Shown one piece after another: positions 37,624 through 46,719 of a stretch of 64,000 bases of DNA (within the stretch, counting starts at the first letter, position 1; each line of letters begins with the position of its first letter). A program made the translations under genes and the position numbers. The notes below the pieces were generated by a model. The model saw nothing but the letters and a program-made list of their open reading frames with translations, ran no database searches and had not been told where the DNA came from. The DNA is from Acidisoma silvae. Lineage in GTDB: Bacteria > Pseudomonadota > Alphaproteobacteria > Acetobacterales > Acetobacteraceae. The stretch spans positions 1 through 64,000 of the forward strand of contig NZ_JAESVB010000003.1 in NCBI RefSeq assembly GCF_020618775.1, read 5' to 3'.

Positions 37624-38391
37624 TCACAGCGCCGTATAGCCGCCGTCGACGAAGATATCCTGCCCGGTGACCATGTCCGACGCCTGGGAGCACAGGAACA
37701 GGATCACGTCGCAGACCTCCACCGTCTGCGCGACGCGCCCGGCCGGGATTTTGGCGACCATGGGGCCAAGCTTCGCCGGGTCACCCCAGACCTGCTGGCC
37801 CATCGGCGTCATCGTCACCGTCGGGCAGACGGTATTGCACTGGATATTGTAGGCCGCCCACTCCGCCGTCATGACCTTGGTAAGGCCATTCAGGCCGTTC
37901 TTCGACGCCGCATAGGCGCCGTGTTCGGTCAGGGCGACCGCGCTGGTCTGGCTGCTGACATTGACAATTTTGCCCGCTTTTTGCGCCATCATCGCCGGAA
38001 CCAAAGTCCGGGCGATGAGCCATGGCGCCCGCAGATTGACCGCCTGAATCAAGTCCCACTCTTCGATCGTCTGGTCGACCAGCAGCTTGGGGAAGCTGAC
38101 GCCCGCATTATTGACCAGGATGTCGATCTTGCCCCAGGCCGCCAGCGCTTCCCGCGCCGCGCGTTCCGGCGCGTCAGCCTGGCCCAGATCGGCGCTGATC
38201 GTCAGACAGCGCCGGCCATTGCCCTCGACGACCGATTTGACCTCGGCGAGACCCGCCGCATCGCGGGCGACAGCGACAATATCCGCCCCCGCCTCGCTCA
38301 TCACCCGGCAAAGCTCGGTACCGATGCCCTTGGAGGCACCGGTCACCAAAGCCTTTTTGCCCGTCAGCGAAAACCTCTCGGCTAGGCTCAT
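37624..38391 (-). CDS. Short-chain dehydrogenase/reductase, polyol-type
   Basis: 255 residues, classical SDR. Cofactor loop TGASKGIG (about 19-26), NNAG at 92-95, catalytic Ser in NVSSQTS and YAASK. The C terminus GGYTAL is typical. The closest style is gluconate 5-dehydrogenase or a D-threitol/xylulose-type reductase, but substrate assignment is a guess. It follows the MDR alcohol dehydrogenase gene by 10 bases, so the two redox enzymes form one operon and probably interconvert a polyol and ketose in sequence. Confidence 0.85.
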   Translation of the reverse strand: MSLAERFSLTGKKALVTGASKGIGTELCRVMSEAGADIVAVARDAAGLAEVKSVVEGNGRRCLTISADLGQADAPERAAREALAAWGKIDILVNNAGVSFPKLLVDQTIEEWDLIQAVNLRAPWLIARTLVPAMMAQKAGKIVNVSSQTSAVALTEHGAYAASKNGLNGLTKVMTAEWAAYNIQCNTVCPTVTMTPMGQQVWGDPAKLGPMVAKIPAGRVAQTVEVCDVILFLCSQASDMVTGQDIFVDGGYTAL

Positions 38392-38401
38392 GGGTTTGTC
38401 C

Positions 38402-39433
38402 TCAGAAGACGATCTGCGTCTTCACGACCTCAGGCGAGCCCTGGGCCGCGAATTCGAAGGCCGCGACCGATTCCGCGAAGGGGAAGGTGCGCGAGATCAG
38501 CGGCTTGAGGTCGATCTTGCCGGAGCCGAGCAGATCGATCGTGCGCGGATAGACATTGGCATAGCGGAAGATCGTCTCGATGCGCGCTTCCTTGATCTGC
38601 GCACCGACGACATCGAGCGCGACTTCGGCCGGCGGCATGCCGACGAGGACAACGCAACCGCCCGGGCAGACGAGATCAAAAATGCCCTTGAAGGCATGCG
38701 GACTGCCGGAGGCCTCGAACACCACATCCGCACCCCAGCCGTCGGTCAGTTCGCGCACACGGTCCGCCGCCTTCACCTCTGACACATTCACCGGCACGAT
38801 GCCGGCATAGCCGCCAGCAATGGCGAGCTTTTCCTTCTGCACATCGGTCATGATGACGCGGGAAACGCCGGCCGCGAGTGCCGCCAGCGCCACCATCATG
38901 CCGATCGTGCCGGCACCCAGCACCACGGCCGTCTGGCCGGGCAGGATATGGGCCTTGTTGACGGCTTGCATGCCGACGGCTAGCGGCTCGACGAAGGCGC
39001 CTTCCTGGTAGCTGACACCATCGGGCAGCTTGAACGTAAGATTGGCGGGATGGACGATTTCCGGCACCAGACAGCCATGCACCGGCGGCGTCGCCCAGAA
39101 GCGCACGGCAGGGTCGAGATTATAGAGGCCGAGCTGCGAGGCGCGCGACGTCCAGTCCGGAATGCCCGGTTCCATCGCCACGCGATCACCGACCTTGAGA
39201 TTGGTGACACCTTCGCCCACCGCCACGATCTGGCCGGCACCTTCATGGCCCAGGATCATCGGCTCTTTGACCCAGAAGGGGCCGATATGGCCGTGAAGGT
39301 AGAAGTGCAGGTCGCTGCCGCAGATGCCGACCGCCTTCATGGCGATCTTGACCTCTCCGGGGCCTGTTTCCGTCGGTACATCGATCTCGCGCAACTGAAG
39401 GCGGCGGATCTCTTCCATGACCAAGGCTTGCAT
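38402..39433 (-). CDS. Zinc-dependent polyol dehydrogenase (MDR family, xylitol/sorbitol-type)
   Basis: 343 residues. The catalytic zinc site is visible as [11 protein letters not shown] (Cys, Asp), LGHEGAG (His-Glu) and EPLAVG (Glu). The Rossmann loop is [16 protein letters not shown] and NAD preference is suggested by TDVQKEK (Asp). The structural-zinc cysteine cluster is absent; the stretch after [15 protein letters not shown] lacks it, as in sorbitol dehydrogenases. ATG 39433 was chosen: GGGAGA seven bases upstream, rather than the ATG five codons before. First gene of a two-gene operon with an SDR. Confidence 0.9.
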   Translation of the reverse strand: MQALVMEEIRRLQLREIDVPTETGPGEVKIAMKAVGICGSDLHFYLHGHIGPFWVKEPMILGHEGAGQIVAVGEGVTNLKVGDRVAMEPGIPDWTSRASQLGLYNLDPAVRFWATPPVHGCLVPEIVHPANLTFKLPDGVSYQEGAFVEPLAVGMQAVNKAHILPGQTAVVLGAGTIGMMVALAALAAGVSRVIMTDVQKEKLAIAGGYAGIVPVNVSEVKAADRVRELTDGWGADVVFEASGSPHAFKGIFDLVCPGGCVVLVGMPPAEVALDVVGAQIKEARIETIFRYANVYPRTIDLLGSGKIDLKPLISRTFPFAESVAAFEFAAQGSPEVVKTQIVF

Positions 39434-39524
39434 CGTCGTTTCTCCCAAAGAGGCCTTGCGGTCCAGGCAGCCTTTGCCGGCCGCTTCATTCCCTCTCGAC
39501 TATGACTCTCAGCACGGTTTCGCG

Positions 39525-39563
39525 CAAAAAAGAACCCGGCTGAGACGCAAGTCTCAACCGGGT
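39525..39563 (-). terminator. Intrinsic terminator of degP
   Basis: On the minus strand a 12-bp stem with one mismatch (39534-39546 with 39551-39563) is followed by TTCTTTTTT. It is 49 bases after the degP stop. Confidence 0.85.
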
Positions 39564-39611
39564 GCGATATTAATCTCAAACGGGCGGCTTATGCCGCCCT
39601 GCGCGTGGCAA

Positions 39612-41216
39612 TCAGCCCGCCGTTTTGTCCGGCGTGATCGCCACGAAGATCGGCTGGCCCTGACGCAGAATGCGAAGGGCGACTGCGCCACCGCCGCTCT
39701 GCAGTGCCGCGTGAATGGCACTCGCCGCCTGATTGGGAGAACCGATGGCCGCGCTGTTCACGCCCAGCACGACGTCGCCCTGCTGAATTCCCGCCTGGTC
39801 GGCCGGAGAATTCGGACGCACCTGGGCCACGACCGCGCCATCCGTACCGTCCGGCACGCCCAGCTGGCCGCGCAGATCCGGCGTCAGTGGCGCCAGCGCC
39901 AGACCGACCCCACCTTGGCTGGATGCCGGCGAACCGGACTTATTGGCCGCGACCTTGCTTTTCAGCTGCGCGATCTCGACAGAAACGTCCTGCGTCTTGC
40001 CGTTGCGGACGATGCTCAAGTTTGCGTTCTGGCCGGGATTAATGCCCGCGATATTGATGGCGAGATCCCGTGGCGTATGGATGACGGTGCCGTTGACCTT
40101 CTGGATCACGTCGCCGGGCTGAAGACCCGCCTTCGCCGCCGGGCTGCTCGGTTCGATCTGCGCGATCAGCGCGCCGTTCAGCGCGCCCTGGCTGTCACCG
40201 GGCAGGTGCAGCGCCTGCGCCATGCCGGCATCGATCGACTGGGCTTCGACGCCCAGGAAACCACGCGTGACATGGCCGTCCTTTATGATCTGCGCGACGA
40301 TCGCCTTGATCGTATCGGCCGGAATGGCGAAGCCGATGCCGATGCTGCCACCCGAGGGCGACAGGATGGCGGTGTTCATGCCGATGACCTCACCCGCCTG
40401 ATCGAACAGCGGACCACCGGAATTGCCCTTGTTGATGGGGGCGTCGATCTGCAGGAAGCTGTCATAGGGGCCGTCGCCGATGTCACGGCCTTCGGCCGAG
40501 ACGATACCGGCCGTCACCGTACCGCCCAGGCCGAAGGGATTGCCCATGGCGATAACCCACTGGCCGGTCTGCACCTTCGCCGAACTGCCAAGGTCCAGAT
40601 AGGGCAGCGGATGCTTCGCATCGACCTTCAGCACGGCGATATCGGTGCTGGGGTCACGGCCGATCAGCTTCGCCGGCAGGCGCGTGCCGTCCGAGAGGGT
40701 GACGGTGATGGTCTTGGCACCCTGGACCACGTGATTATTGGTCACGATGGTGCCGTTGCCGTTGATGATAAAGCCGGACCCGGCCGCTTCCACCGCCTGC
40801 GGATGCGGCTGCGCGCCGCCCATGCCCGGCGCGCCCGGCATCATGTTGAAGGGGAAAGGCAGCGGGAAAGGAAGACCGTTCTGCGCCTGCGGCCCCTGAT
40901 CGCCACCCGATCCGTTATCGCCCTGGTCTCCGCCCTGATCCCCGCCGCCCTGGTTGCCGCCGATGCTGTCATCCGCCATGGCGTTCGGATTGAGGTCGGA
41001 CAAAATCGTCACCACCGCCGGCTTTACGCGGGACGCGAGCTCGGTGAAATCAGGCAGCACCTGGGCGGATGCGCCCGGCGGCAGGTGGCTGACATCGACG
41101 GCGCCCGACGGCGCGGCATCCGCGAAGCTGGGCGAGGATAGGGCATATCCACCCAGCGCGCTGCCCGTGAGCAGGGCGACAGCCAAAGCAGACCTTAGGG
41201 GGAGGCGTCGGGTCAT
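39612..41216 (-). CDS. degP: Periplasmic serine endoprotease DegP/Do (HtrA)
   Basis: Heat- and envelope-stress protease/chaperone of the periplasm, 534 residues. A signal peptide MTRRLPLRSALAVALLTGSA precedes a variable loop rich in Gly/Asp/Gln (about 82-130, with GGDQGGDQGDN). The trypsin-like domain has His in TNNHVVQG, Asp in DPSTDIAVLK and Ser in GNSGGPL. Two PDZ domains follow (from about 325 and about 430), each with a LGV motif. The Gly-rich loop is the LA-loop region that controls oligomer assembly. It stands alone, with a terminator after it. Confidence 0.97.
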   Translation of the reverse strand: MTRRLPLRSALAVALLTGSALGGYALSSPSFADAAPSGAVDVSHLPPGASAQVLPDFTELASRVKPAVVTILSDLNPNAMADDSIGGNQGGGDQGGDQGDNGSGGDQGPQAQNGLPFPLPFPFNMMPGAPGMGGAQPHPQAVEAAGSGFIINGNGTIVTNNHVVQGAKTITVTLSDGTRLPAKLIGRDPSTDIAVLKVDAKHPLPYLDLGSSAKVQTGQWVIAMGNPFGLGGTVTAGIVSAEGRDIGDGPYDSFLQIDAPINKGNSGGPLFDQAGEVIGMNTAILSPSGGSIGIGFAIPADTIKAIVAQIIKDGHVTRGFLGVEAQSIDAGMAQALHLPGDSQGALNGALIAQIEPSSPAAKAGLQPGDVIQKVNGTVIHTPRDLAINIAGINPGQNANLSIVRNGKTQDVSVEIAQLKSKVAANKSGSPASSQGGVGLALAPLTPDLRGQLGVPDGTDGAVVAQVRPNSPADQAGIQQGDVVLGVNSAAIGSPNQAASAIHAALQSGGGAVALRILRQGQPIFVAITPDKTAG

Positions 41217-41442
41217 GATGCGTAACTCCTATGCTCAAACAGCGGATGCGACACCGATATCGGCGCCAGGACAACATCCCGTTGCCAGTTACATAGGACG
41301 GCCAACCGTTCCGTCTGCATTCGAGATCGTGAACAGAGCGTCACATGGAGGAATCGTCACCGCCCTGTTCGGATCCGTTATGAATGCTAGGGCTTGACAG
41401 AAGCGGCCGTAAAATGTGTCTAGCGTCAATTACCGAGCCTGC

Positions 41443-41519
41443 AGGGGCGTAGCTCAATTGGCTAGAGCGCCGGTCTCCAAAACCGGAGGTTGAGAGTTCG
41501 AGACCCTCCGCCCCTGCCA
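41443..41519 (+). tRNA. tRNA-Trp (anticodon CCA)
   Basis: 77 bases including the encoded CCA. AGGGGCG pairs with CGCCCCT, the anticodon stem is CCGGT/ACCGG with loop CTCCAAA giving CCA, and the T-arm loop is TTCGAGA. It lies 78 bases upstream of secE, the classic bacterial arrangement. Confidence 0.96.
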
Positions 41520-41597
41520 TTCGGTAAATTTTTTGCACCGGCCGGGACCTTGAACCATCCGGCCGGCGCTGCTGTTTCAAGATAGTTCAAGATAGGT

Positions 41598-41831
41598 GTG
41601 CGCGTTGAAGACGATTTCCGGGCAGGCGTGGTGAGCGTGAGTTTCGATCCCGCTGGATTTCTCCGCGATGTGCGGAGTGAAGTCTCCAAGGTTACCTGGC
41701 CTTCCCGCAAGGAAACCCTGATCACCACCGCAATGGTGATCGGCATGGCCGTAATCGCGTCTTTCTTCTTCTTCGCCGCCGATCAGCTCATCGGACTTGG
41801 TGTGCGCACCTTGTTCAGCAGCGGTAGCTGA
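41598..41831 (+). CDS. secE: Preprotein translocase subunit SecE
   Basis: Essential clamp subunit of the SecYEG channel. The product is 77 residues if read from GTG 41598; another GTG at 41637 would give 64 (VSFDPAGFLRDV...), close to the usual short SecE. The signature FLRDVRSEVSKVTWPSRKET precedes one membrane helix (TTAMVIGMAVIASFFFFAA). It is followed 12 bases later by nusG, as almost everywhere in bacteria. The start remains uncertain. Confidence 0.92.
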   Translation: MRVEDDFRAGVVSVSFDPAGFLRDVRSEVSKVTWPSRKETLITTAMVIGMAVIASFFFFAADQLIGLGVRTLFSSGS

Positions 41832-41843
41832 GGAAAGCTGGTT

Positions 41844-42374
41844 ATGGCCAAGCGTTGGTACGTCGTTCACGTCTATTCCGGCTTCGAGAAGAAGATCGCG
41901 CAGCAGATCCGCGAGCAGGCGGGCCAGAAAGGTCTCGCTGACCATTTCGATGAGATCCTGGTTCCGTCCGAGGAAGTGACGGAAGTCCGTCGCGGCCAGA
42001 AGATCAACACCGAACGCAAGTTCTTCCCCGGCTATGTCCTGGTGAAGATGGAGCTGACGGACGAGGCCTGGCATCTGGTTAAGGACACGCCGAAGGTGAC
42101 CGGCTTCCTGGGCAATCGCAATAAGCCGAGCCCGATCACCGAAGCCGAAGCCGATCGCATCATGAAGCAGAGCCAGGAAGGCGTGGAACGTCCGCGTCCG
42201 TCCGTGGTCTACGAAGTGGGCGAGCAGGTTCGCGTCTCCGACGGTCCTTTCACCAGCTTCAACGGCACCGTGGAAGAAGTCGACGAGGAGAAGGGCCGCG
42301 TGAAGGTCAGCGTCTCCATCTTCGGCCGCTCCACCCCGGTCGACCTCGAATACAATCAGGTGGAAAAAGTCTGA
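41844..42374 (+). CDS. nusG: Transcription termination/antitermination factor NusG
   Basis: 176 residues. An NGN domain ([20 protein letters not shown] through about 115) binds RNA polymerase, and a C-terminal KOW domain (about 125-176; [19 protein letters not shown]) contacts Rho or ribosomal protein S10. It couples transcription to translation and aids Rho. Ribosome site GGAAAGC is weak but correctly placed. The usual next genes rplK and rplA are absent: the next gene is a convergent LysR regulator. Confidence 0.97.
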   Translation: MAKRWYVVHVYSGFEKKIAQQIREQAGQKGLADHFDEILVPSEEVTEVRRGQKINTERKFFPGYVLVKMELTDEAWHLVKDTPKVTGFLGNRNKPSPITEAEADRIMKQSQEGVERPRPSVVYEVGEQVRVSDGPFTSFNGTVEEVDEEKGRVKVSVSIFGRSTPVDLEYNQVEKV

Positions 42375-42378
42375 TTCT

Positions 42379-42406
42379 GGTGGAGCGGCCTCGATGCCGC
42401 TCCACC
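42379..42406. terminator. 11-bp hairpin between nusG and the LysR gene
   Basis: Stem 42379-42389 with 42396-42406, loop CTCGAT. No T-run on either strand. It lies between convergent stops, so a terminator role is likely but unproven. Confidence 0.5.
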
Positions 42407-42413
42407 GCTTGGC

Positions 42414-43292
42414 TCAATTAGAGCCGGCCAGATAGGCTTTCAGCCCTTCGGCCAGATGATCGAACAGCAGGCGCAAACGGCGCAGCCCGCGCCGATCCTC
42501 ATGCATCGCCATCCACACCGGTAATTGCACGATCGTCACCTCCGGTAGCACCGGCAGAAGAGACGGATCGGCATTGGCCACGCCCTGCTGGCAGGCCCCG
42601 ATGCCCATGCCTGCGCGCAAAGCCGCCAGCAAAGCGACGTCGCTCATCGAGGCAAAACCGAAGCGGAGCGTGAGACCGGCGAAGGCCGGCACCCGCCTGG
42701 CGTAGTCGTCCCGCCCAATCAGCGCATGGCTTTGCAACGCGCCCAGCGACTTGGGGAGGCCATGACGCACGGCATAGTCCCGATGCGCGAAGAGGCGCAC
42801 CGGCGATTCCCCGATCTTCCGCACAAGCAAAGCCTCCTGCGCCGGCGCCACATTGCGCACGGCGAGATCGGCGTCGCCCCGCAGCAGGTCTAGATTGCGG
42901 TCGCTCATCACCAGATCGATATCGATCTTCGGATGCCGTACACGGAATGCGGCCAGAAGCGGCGGCAGCACGGCGACGCCCATGAATTCGCTGGTCGTCA
43001 GCCGGATCAGGCCCTCCATGCTCTCGGCCTCGCCCGAGGCAATGCGCGTCAGAAGATCCGCCGCCGCCGCCATGGTCTCCGCCTGATCGCGCAGAGACAG
43101 CGCCGCTTCGGTCGGCCGCAACCCGTCATTGGAGCGGGTGAACAGCACAGCCCCCAGCGATGTCTCCAACAGGGAAATATGCCGGCCGAGCGTCGGCTGG
43201 GTCAGCGCCAGTTGCTTAGCTGCCTGGGACAGGCTGCCGGTCCGCAAGACAGCGAGGAAGGAGCGCCACAGGGTCCAGTCGGGATCGGCCAT
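42414..43292 (-). CDS. LysR-family transcriptional regulator
   Basis: 292 residues. The N-terminal winged HTH (about 5-65) reads FLAVLRTGSLSQAAKQLALTQPTLGRHI; the rest is the two-lobed effector-binding domain. It diverges from an epimerase-like gene 90 bases away and may control it (inference from the usual LysR layout). The effector is unknown. Its stop lies 8 bases from the hairpin after nusG. Confidence 0.92.
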   Translation of the reverse strand: MADPDWTLWRSFLAVLRTGSLSQAAKQLALTQPTLGRHISLLETSLGAVLFTRSNDGLRPTEAALSLRDQAETMAAAADLLTRIASGEAESMEGLIRLTTSEFMGVAVLPPLLAAFRVRHPKIDIDLVMSDRNLDLLRGDADLAVRNVAPAQEALLVRKIGESPVRLFAHRDYAVRHGLPKSLGALQSHALIGRDDYARRVPAFAGLTLRFGFASMSDVALLAALRAGMGIGACQQGVANADPSLLPVLPEVTIVQLPVWMAMHEDRRGLRRLRLLFDHLAEGLKAYLAGSN

Positions 43293-43382
43293 AGATTTTT
43301 GTATAGCGACCGCAGGATTTTCACCAATTTTCGTTCAGGCCTGCCGCGCTCATTCTTTGCCCATAAGCAAAGCGGGAGACGG

Positions 43383-44342
43383 ATGATGGCGGCAGGAACA
43401 GGCAAGATCGCCTTGGTGACGGGCGCGACGGGTGGCGTCGGCGGTGCGGTCGCTGAAGCGCTATTGCGCCATGGCTGGCGCGTGCGGGCGCTGACCCGCC
43501 GGGCGGTGCCGCATCGTCCAGGGATCGAATGGATCAAGGGCGACGCGATGAACCCTGCGGACATGCTGCGGGCAGCGGAGGGCGTAGATGTTCTGTTCCA
43601 CGGCGCCAATCCGCCCGGCTATCGCAACTGGCGCGGCCTCGCGATCCCCATGCTCCATCATGCCATGGCGGCCGCCAAGACCAGTGGCGCAAGGCTTATC
43701 TATCCCGGCTCCGTCTATCCTTACGGGCCGGACGCCTGGCCCGTTCTCGGCGAGCAATCGCCGCAGCACCCGACAACCCGCAAAGGCCGCATCAGGATGG
43801 AGATGGAGTGGATGCTGGCCGCCGAAGCCAAGCAGGGTCTGCGCTATCTGACGCTGCGCGCCGGGGATTATTTCGGCCCCCACGCGCCCAGTTCCTGGGT
43901 CAGCATGATCATGCTGCAAGGCGGCAAGCGGCTCAGCCGCATTCAGACGCCGGAGCGGCAGGGCGTCCGTCGCGCCTGGGCCTATCTGCCCGATATCGGC
44001 GAGACCATCGCGCGCCTCGCGGCGATGGAGGCTGGCCTGCCGCCCGCCGAGACGCTGCATTTCGGCGGCCATGCCTTGGCGGACCGCCAGATGGCCGAAG
44101 CGGTCAGCCGCGCCTATGGGGGCAATCTGCCCGTCCGCCGCTTTCCCTGGGCGCTGGTCTATGCCGCCGCGCCCTTCAACACGACGATGCGGGAAGTGCT
44201 GGAAATGCGTTACCTGTGGCGGGAGACGATCACGCTCGACAATCGCCGTCTGCTGGCCGTTCTGGGCGAGGAGCCGCATACCCCGCTCGATGAGGCGGTC
44301 GCTGCCGCCGTCGCGGGTCTGCGCGCTTCAAAAGAAAGATGA
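43383..44342 (+). CDS. NAD(P)-dependent epimerase/dehydratase-family protein
   Basis: 319 residues, extended SDR. The cofactor loop is VTGATGGVGGAVAEALLRHG, the Arg-Arg run RALTRRAVPHR hints at NADP, and GSVYPYGPD holds the Tyr of a YxxxK-like site (the Lys is weakly placed, KGRIRMEMEW follows). The substrate domain continues to DEAVAAAV. ATG 43383 is right after a GGAGACGG site; a longer frame upstream overlaps the divergent LysR gene and is rejected. It precedes bluB by 31 bases. Confidence 0.85.
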   Translation: MMAAGTGKIALVTGATGGVGGAVAEALLRHGWRVRALTRRAVPHRPGIEWIKGDAMNPADMLRAAEGVDVLFHGANPPGYRNWRGLAIPMLHHAMAAAKTSGARLIYPGSVYPYGPDAWPVLGEQSPQHPTTRKGRIRMEMEWMLAAEAKQGLRYLTLRAGDYFGPHAPSSWVSMIMLQGGKRLSRIQTPERQGVRRAWAYLPDIGETIARLAAMEAGLPPAETLHFGGHALADRQMAEAVSRAYGGNLPVRRFPWALVYAAAPFNTTMREVLEMRYLWRETITLDNRRLLAVLGEEPHTPLDEAVAAAVAGLRASKER

Positions 44343-44373
44343 CAGCGGCCGGTCCCCGTGCTTCCTCCGGACC

Positions 44374-45030
44374 ATGACGGACCCACTTGTCCACCCCTGC
44401 CCGGTTTTCGACGATGCCTTTCAGGCGCGCCTGCTGGACCTGTTCCGCTGGCGGCGGGACGTGCGGCATTTCCGCACCGATCTGGTTGACCCAGCCTTGG
44501 TCGACCGGCTGCTGGAAAGCGCCTGTCTTGCGCCGTCCGTGGGCCTCAGCCAGCCCTGGCGATTCGTGACCGTGGATGACACGGAGCGCCGGGCCGCGAT
44601 GCGGGAGAATTTCGCCCGTGCCAATGCCGCTGCTCTGGCCGACCAGTCCGACGATCACGCTGGCCATTACGCAAGGCTGAAACTGGCCGGACTGGATCAG
44701 GCGCCTTGTCATTTCGCGGTCTTCGCCGAACCCGACCCGGAACAGGGCCATGGCCTCGGCCGCCGCACCATGCCGGAGACAACCGCCTATTCCGCCGTCA
44801 TGGCGGTCTATACGATCTGGCTCGCCGCGCGGGCCGAAGGGCTTGGCCTCGGCTGGGTATCCATCCTCGATCCCGCCGATATCGCGGCCGTGCTGGACGT
44901 GCCGCTGCGCTGGACCTTCATCGGTTATTTCTGCCTCGGCTATCCCAGCGAGGAGAATGACAGCCCCGAACTGGAGCGCCTGGGCTGGGAGCATCGGCGC
45001 GGCGCCGCACCCGTTCGGCTGCAGCGGTAA
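44374..45030 (+). CDS. bluB: 5,6-dimethylbenzimidazole synthase BluB
   Basis: Cleaves reduced FMN with oxygen to make dimethylbenzimidazole, the lower ligand of vitamin B12. 218 residues of the nitroreductase fold. RRDVRHFRTDLVDPALVDRL, then LAPSVGLSQPWRFVTV, and the later IGYFCLGYPSEEND are typical. Family length is about 200-230. No other cobalamin gene is in this window, so the pathway lies elsewhere or scavenged corrinoids are completed. The frame upstream of ATG 44374 overlaps the previous gene out of phase and was discarded. Confidence 0.92.
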   Translation: MTDPLVHPCPVFDDAFQARLLDLFRWRRDVRHFRTDLVDPALVDRLLESACLAPSVGLSQPWRFVTVDDTERRAAMRENFARANAAALADQSDDHAGHYARLKLAGLDQAPCHFAVFAEPDPEQGHGLGRRTMPETTAYSAVMAVYTIWLAARAEGLGLGWVSILDPADIAAVLDVPLRWTFIGYFCLGYPSEENDSPELERLGWEHRRGAAPVRLQR

Positions 45031-45099
45031 GGCGGTCGACGCCGCACGCCTGATTCGATAACGTTTCCAACTCTGCCGACAGACTGAGAGAGTGGAAAA

Positions 45100-46065
45100 A
45101 TGCCTCGTGCGCCGGCCGCGATGTTCGGGATTGTGCTGGGCCTGTCCGGCCTCGGCACCTGCTGGCGCCTTGCCCATCGGCTTTGGGCCCTGCCCGCCGC
45201 TGTCGGTGAGATCATCCTCGCCGCCGCCACCGTCATCTGGGCGCTGCTCATCATCTCCTATATCGGCAAATGGCTGAATGCCCGGGCCGAGGCCATCGCT
45301 GAACTCGGCCATCCGGTGCAGTGCTGCTTCATCGGGCTGATCGGCGGCGCCACCATGCTGATCGGCAATGCCGTGCTGCCCTATTGCCGGCCGATCACTC
45401 TTATTCTGTTCGTCTGCGGCCTTGTCTTTACATTGGGCTTCGCGCTGTGGCGCACGGGACTGTTATGGCAGGGCGAGCGGCAGGCGGCTGACACCACCGC
45501 CGTGCTCTATCTGCCGGCCGTCGCCGGCACCTTCATCGCCGGCACCAGCGCTGCTGGCCTCGGTTTTGCCGATTGGGGCTCACTCTTCTTCGGCATGGGC
45601 TTCTTTACCTGGCTGGCCATCGAATCGGTGCTGCTGCATCGGCTTTACACCGGCCCGCAAATGGCCGTGCCGCTACGGCCGACGCTTGGCATTCAGCTTG
45701 CCCCGCCGGTTGTCGGCGCCGTCACTTATCTGGCGGTGACGCCCGGCCTGCCCTCGACCTTGGCGCATGGGATGTTCGGCTATGGGCTTTTTCTGTCCCT
45801 GCTGCTCATCCGGCTCATTCCATGGATCCGGCAGCAGCCCTTCGCGGCCTCCTACTGGGCCTTCAGTTTCGGCGGCACCGCGCTGGCGGCCGTGCCGATG
45901 ATCATGCTGCTGCATGGTGACAGCGGCGCGGTCGCCATCCTCGCGCCGATTCTATTTGTCGGCGCGAATATCCTGGTCGGCGTCATCGCGGCCGGCACGG
46001 TCCGGCTGGCTGCGACAGGTAAGCTTTTCCCGAAACCGCCGGCGCCTGTGCCAAGCGTAGCGTAA
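45100..46065 (+). CDS. tehA: TehA-type membrane protein (SLAC1/TDT family)
   Basis: 321 residues with about ten hydrophobic helices, no soluble domain. The opening FGIVLGLSGLGTCWRLAHRLW and TLGFALWRTGLLWQGE match the TehA/SLAC1 anion-channel-like family. TehA gives tellurite or quaternary-amine resistance in E. coli when over-produced, while the natural substrate is uncertain (anion or small organic acid). TehB does not follow. The VapBC pair lies directly downstream. Confidence 0.85.
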   Translation: MPRAPAAMFGIVLGLSGLGTCWRLAHRLWALPAAVGEIILAAATVIWALLIISYIGKWLNARAEAIAELGHPVQCCFIGLIGGATMLIGNAVLPYCRPITLILFVCGLVFTLGFALWRTGLLWQGERQAADTTAVLYLPAVAGTFIAGTSAAGLGFADWGSLFFGMGFFTWLAIESVLLHRLYTGPQMAVPLRPTLGIQLAPPVVGAVTYLAVTPGLPSTLAHGMFGYGLFLSLLLIRLIPWIRQQPFAASYWAFSFGGTALAAVPMIMLLHGDSGAVAILAPILFVGANILVGVIAAGTVRLAATGKLFPKPPAPVPSVA

Positions 46066-46093
46066 CGGAATAACTGGTCCCTGCCGCCAAAAA

Positions 46094-46121
46094 TGTGTAT
46101 GTTTAAGCTTCAATATACACA
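46094..46121. promoter_or_regulatory. Candidate VapBC operator
   Basis: TGTGTAT (46094-46100) and ATACACA (46115-46121) are perfect inverted arms, 14 bases apart, ending 9 bases before the antitoxin ATG. Toxin-antitoxin complexes usually repress their own promoter at such a palindrome; the assignment is by position. Confidence 0.6.
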
Positions 46122-46129
46122 TAAAGACC

Positions 46130-46327
46130 ATGCGCACGAATATCGACATTGACGACGATCTTCTCGCTCAAGCCCTGGAAGTGAGCGGCCTTCGGACAAA
46201 AAAGGCCGTTGTAGAGGATGCATTACGGCTGCTGGTTGAAACGGCCGGGCAGCGTCAGGCCATTGAGACTATGCGCGGTATGGGGTGGGAGGGAGACCTG
46301 GACGCCATCCGCTCCAACCGCCGCTGA
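46130..46327 (+). CDS. vapB: VapB-type antitoxin
   Basis: 65 residues beginning MRTNIDIDDDLLAQALEVSG, a DNA-binding antitoxin of the VapB/DUF2191 group: the N-terminal half is a ribbon-helix-helix-like dimer that binds the operator. The C-terminal tail (WEGDLDAIRSNRR) should wrap the toxin. The stop overlaps the toxin frame, so translation is coupled. Confidence 0.88.
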   Translation: MRTNIDIDDDLLAQALEVSGLRTKKAVVEDALRLLVETAGQRQAIETMRGMGWEGDLDAIRSNRR

Positions 46328-46713
46328 TCCTGGTCGACAGTTCCGTTTGGATCAACAACCTTCGCGGTATTGAAAGCCCGGGTGTTCAGAAGCTTCGCAA
46401 GATCTGGACGGGACGCACGCTACTCGTCGGTGATTTGATCCTGATGGAGATATTGATGGGCGCCCGATCCGAAGCTCTGGCCGTCCGCCTACGTGAGAAT
46501 TTAGGGCAATTTCCTATCGTGGCGATGTCAGACCCAACCGTCGCCGAGCTTGCCGCGCGAAACTATCGCGTCCTGCGGGGCAAAGGGATCACCATCCGCA
46601 CGGGCATCGACCTGCTGATCGGCACCTTCTGCATCGAAAAAGGCCACCAGCTGCTTTTCGACGACAGGGATTTCTCGCCCATGGCAATCCATCTGGGATT
46701 GCAGATTCTCTGA
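46285..46713 (+). CDS. vapC: VapC-type PIN-domain ribonuclease toxin
   Basis: A PIN-domain RNase that cuts tRNA or rRNA when freed from VapB. The fold begins ILVDSSVWINNLRG with the first catalytic Asp. Acidic residues follow in LILMEILMG (Glu) and RTGIDLLIGTFC (Asp), with the fourth at FDDRDF. That is the expected set. The start is unclear: GTG 46285 adds 13 odd residues, while a CTG at 46324 overlapping the vapB stop gives the usual 129-residue toxin. I list the longer frame. Confidence 0.85.
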   Translation: MGGRPGRHPLQPPLILVDSSVWINNLRGIESPGVQKLRKIWTGRTLLVGDLILMEILMGARSEALAVRLRENLGQFPIVAMSDPTVAELAARNYRVLRGKGITIRTGIDLLIGTFCIEKGHQLLFDDRDFSPMAIHLGLQIL

Positions 46714-46719
46714 AACAAA

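Noticed and set aside
42933..43382. 150-residue N-terminal extension of the epimerase-like protein
   Set aside because: It overlaps the divergent LysR gene and lacks family similarity. A ribosome site precedes the internal ATG.
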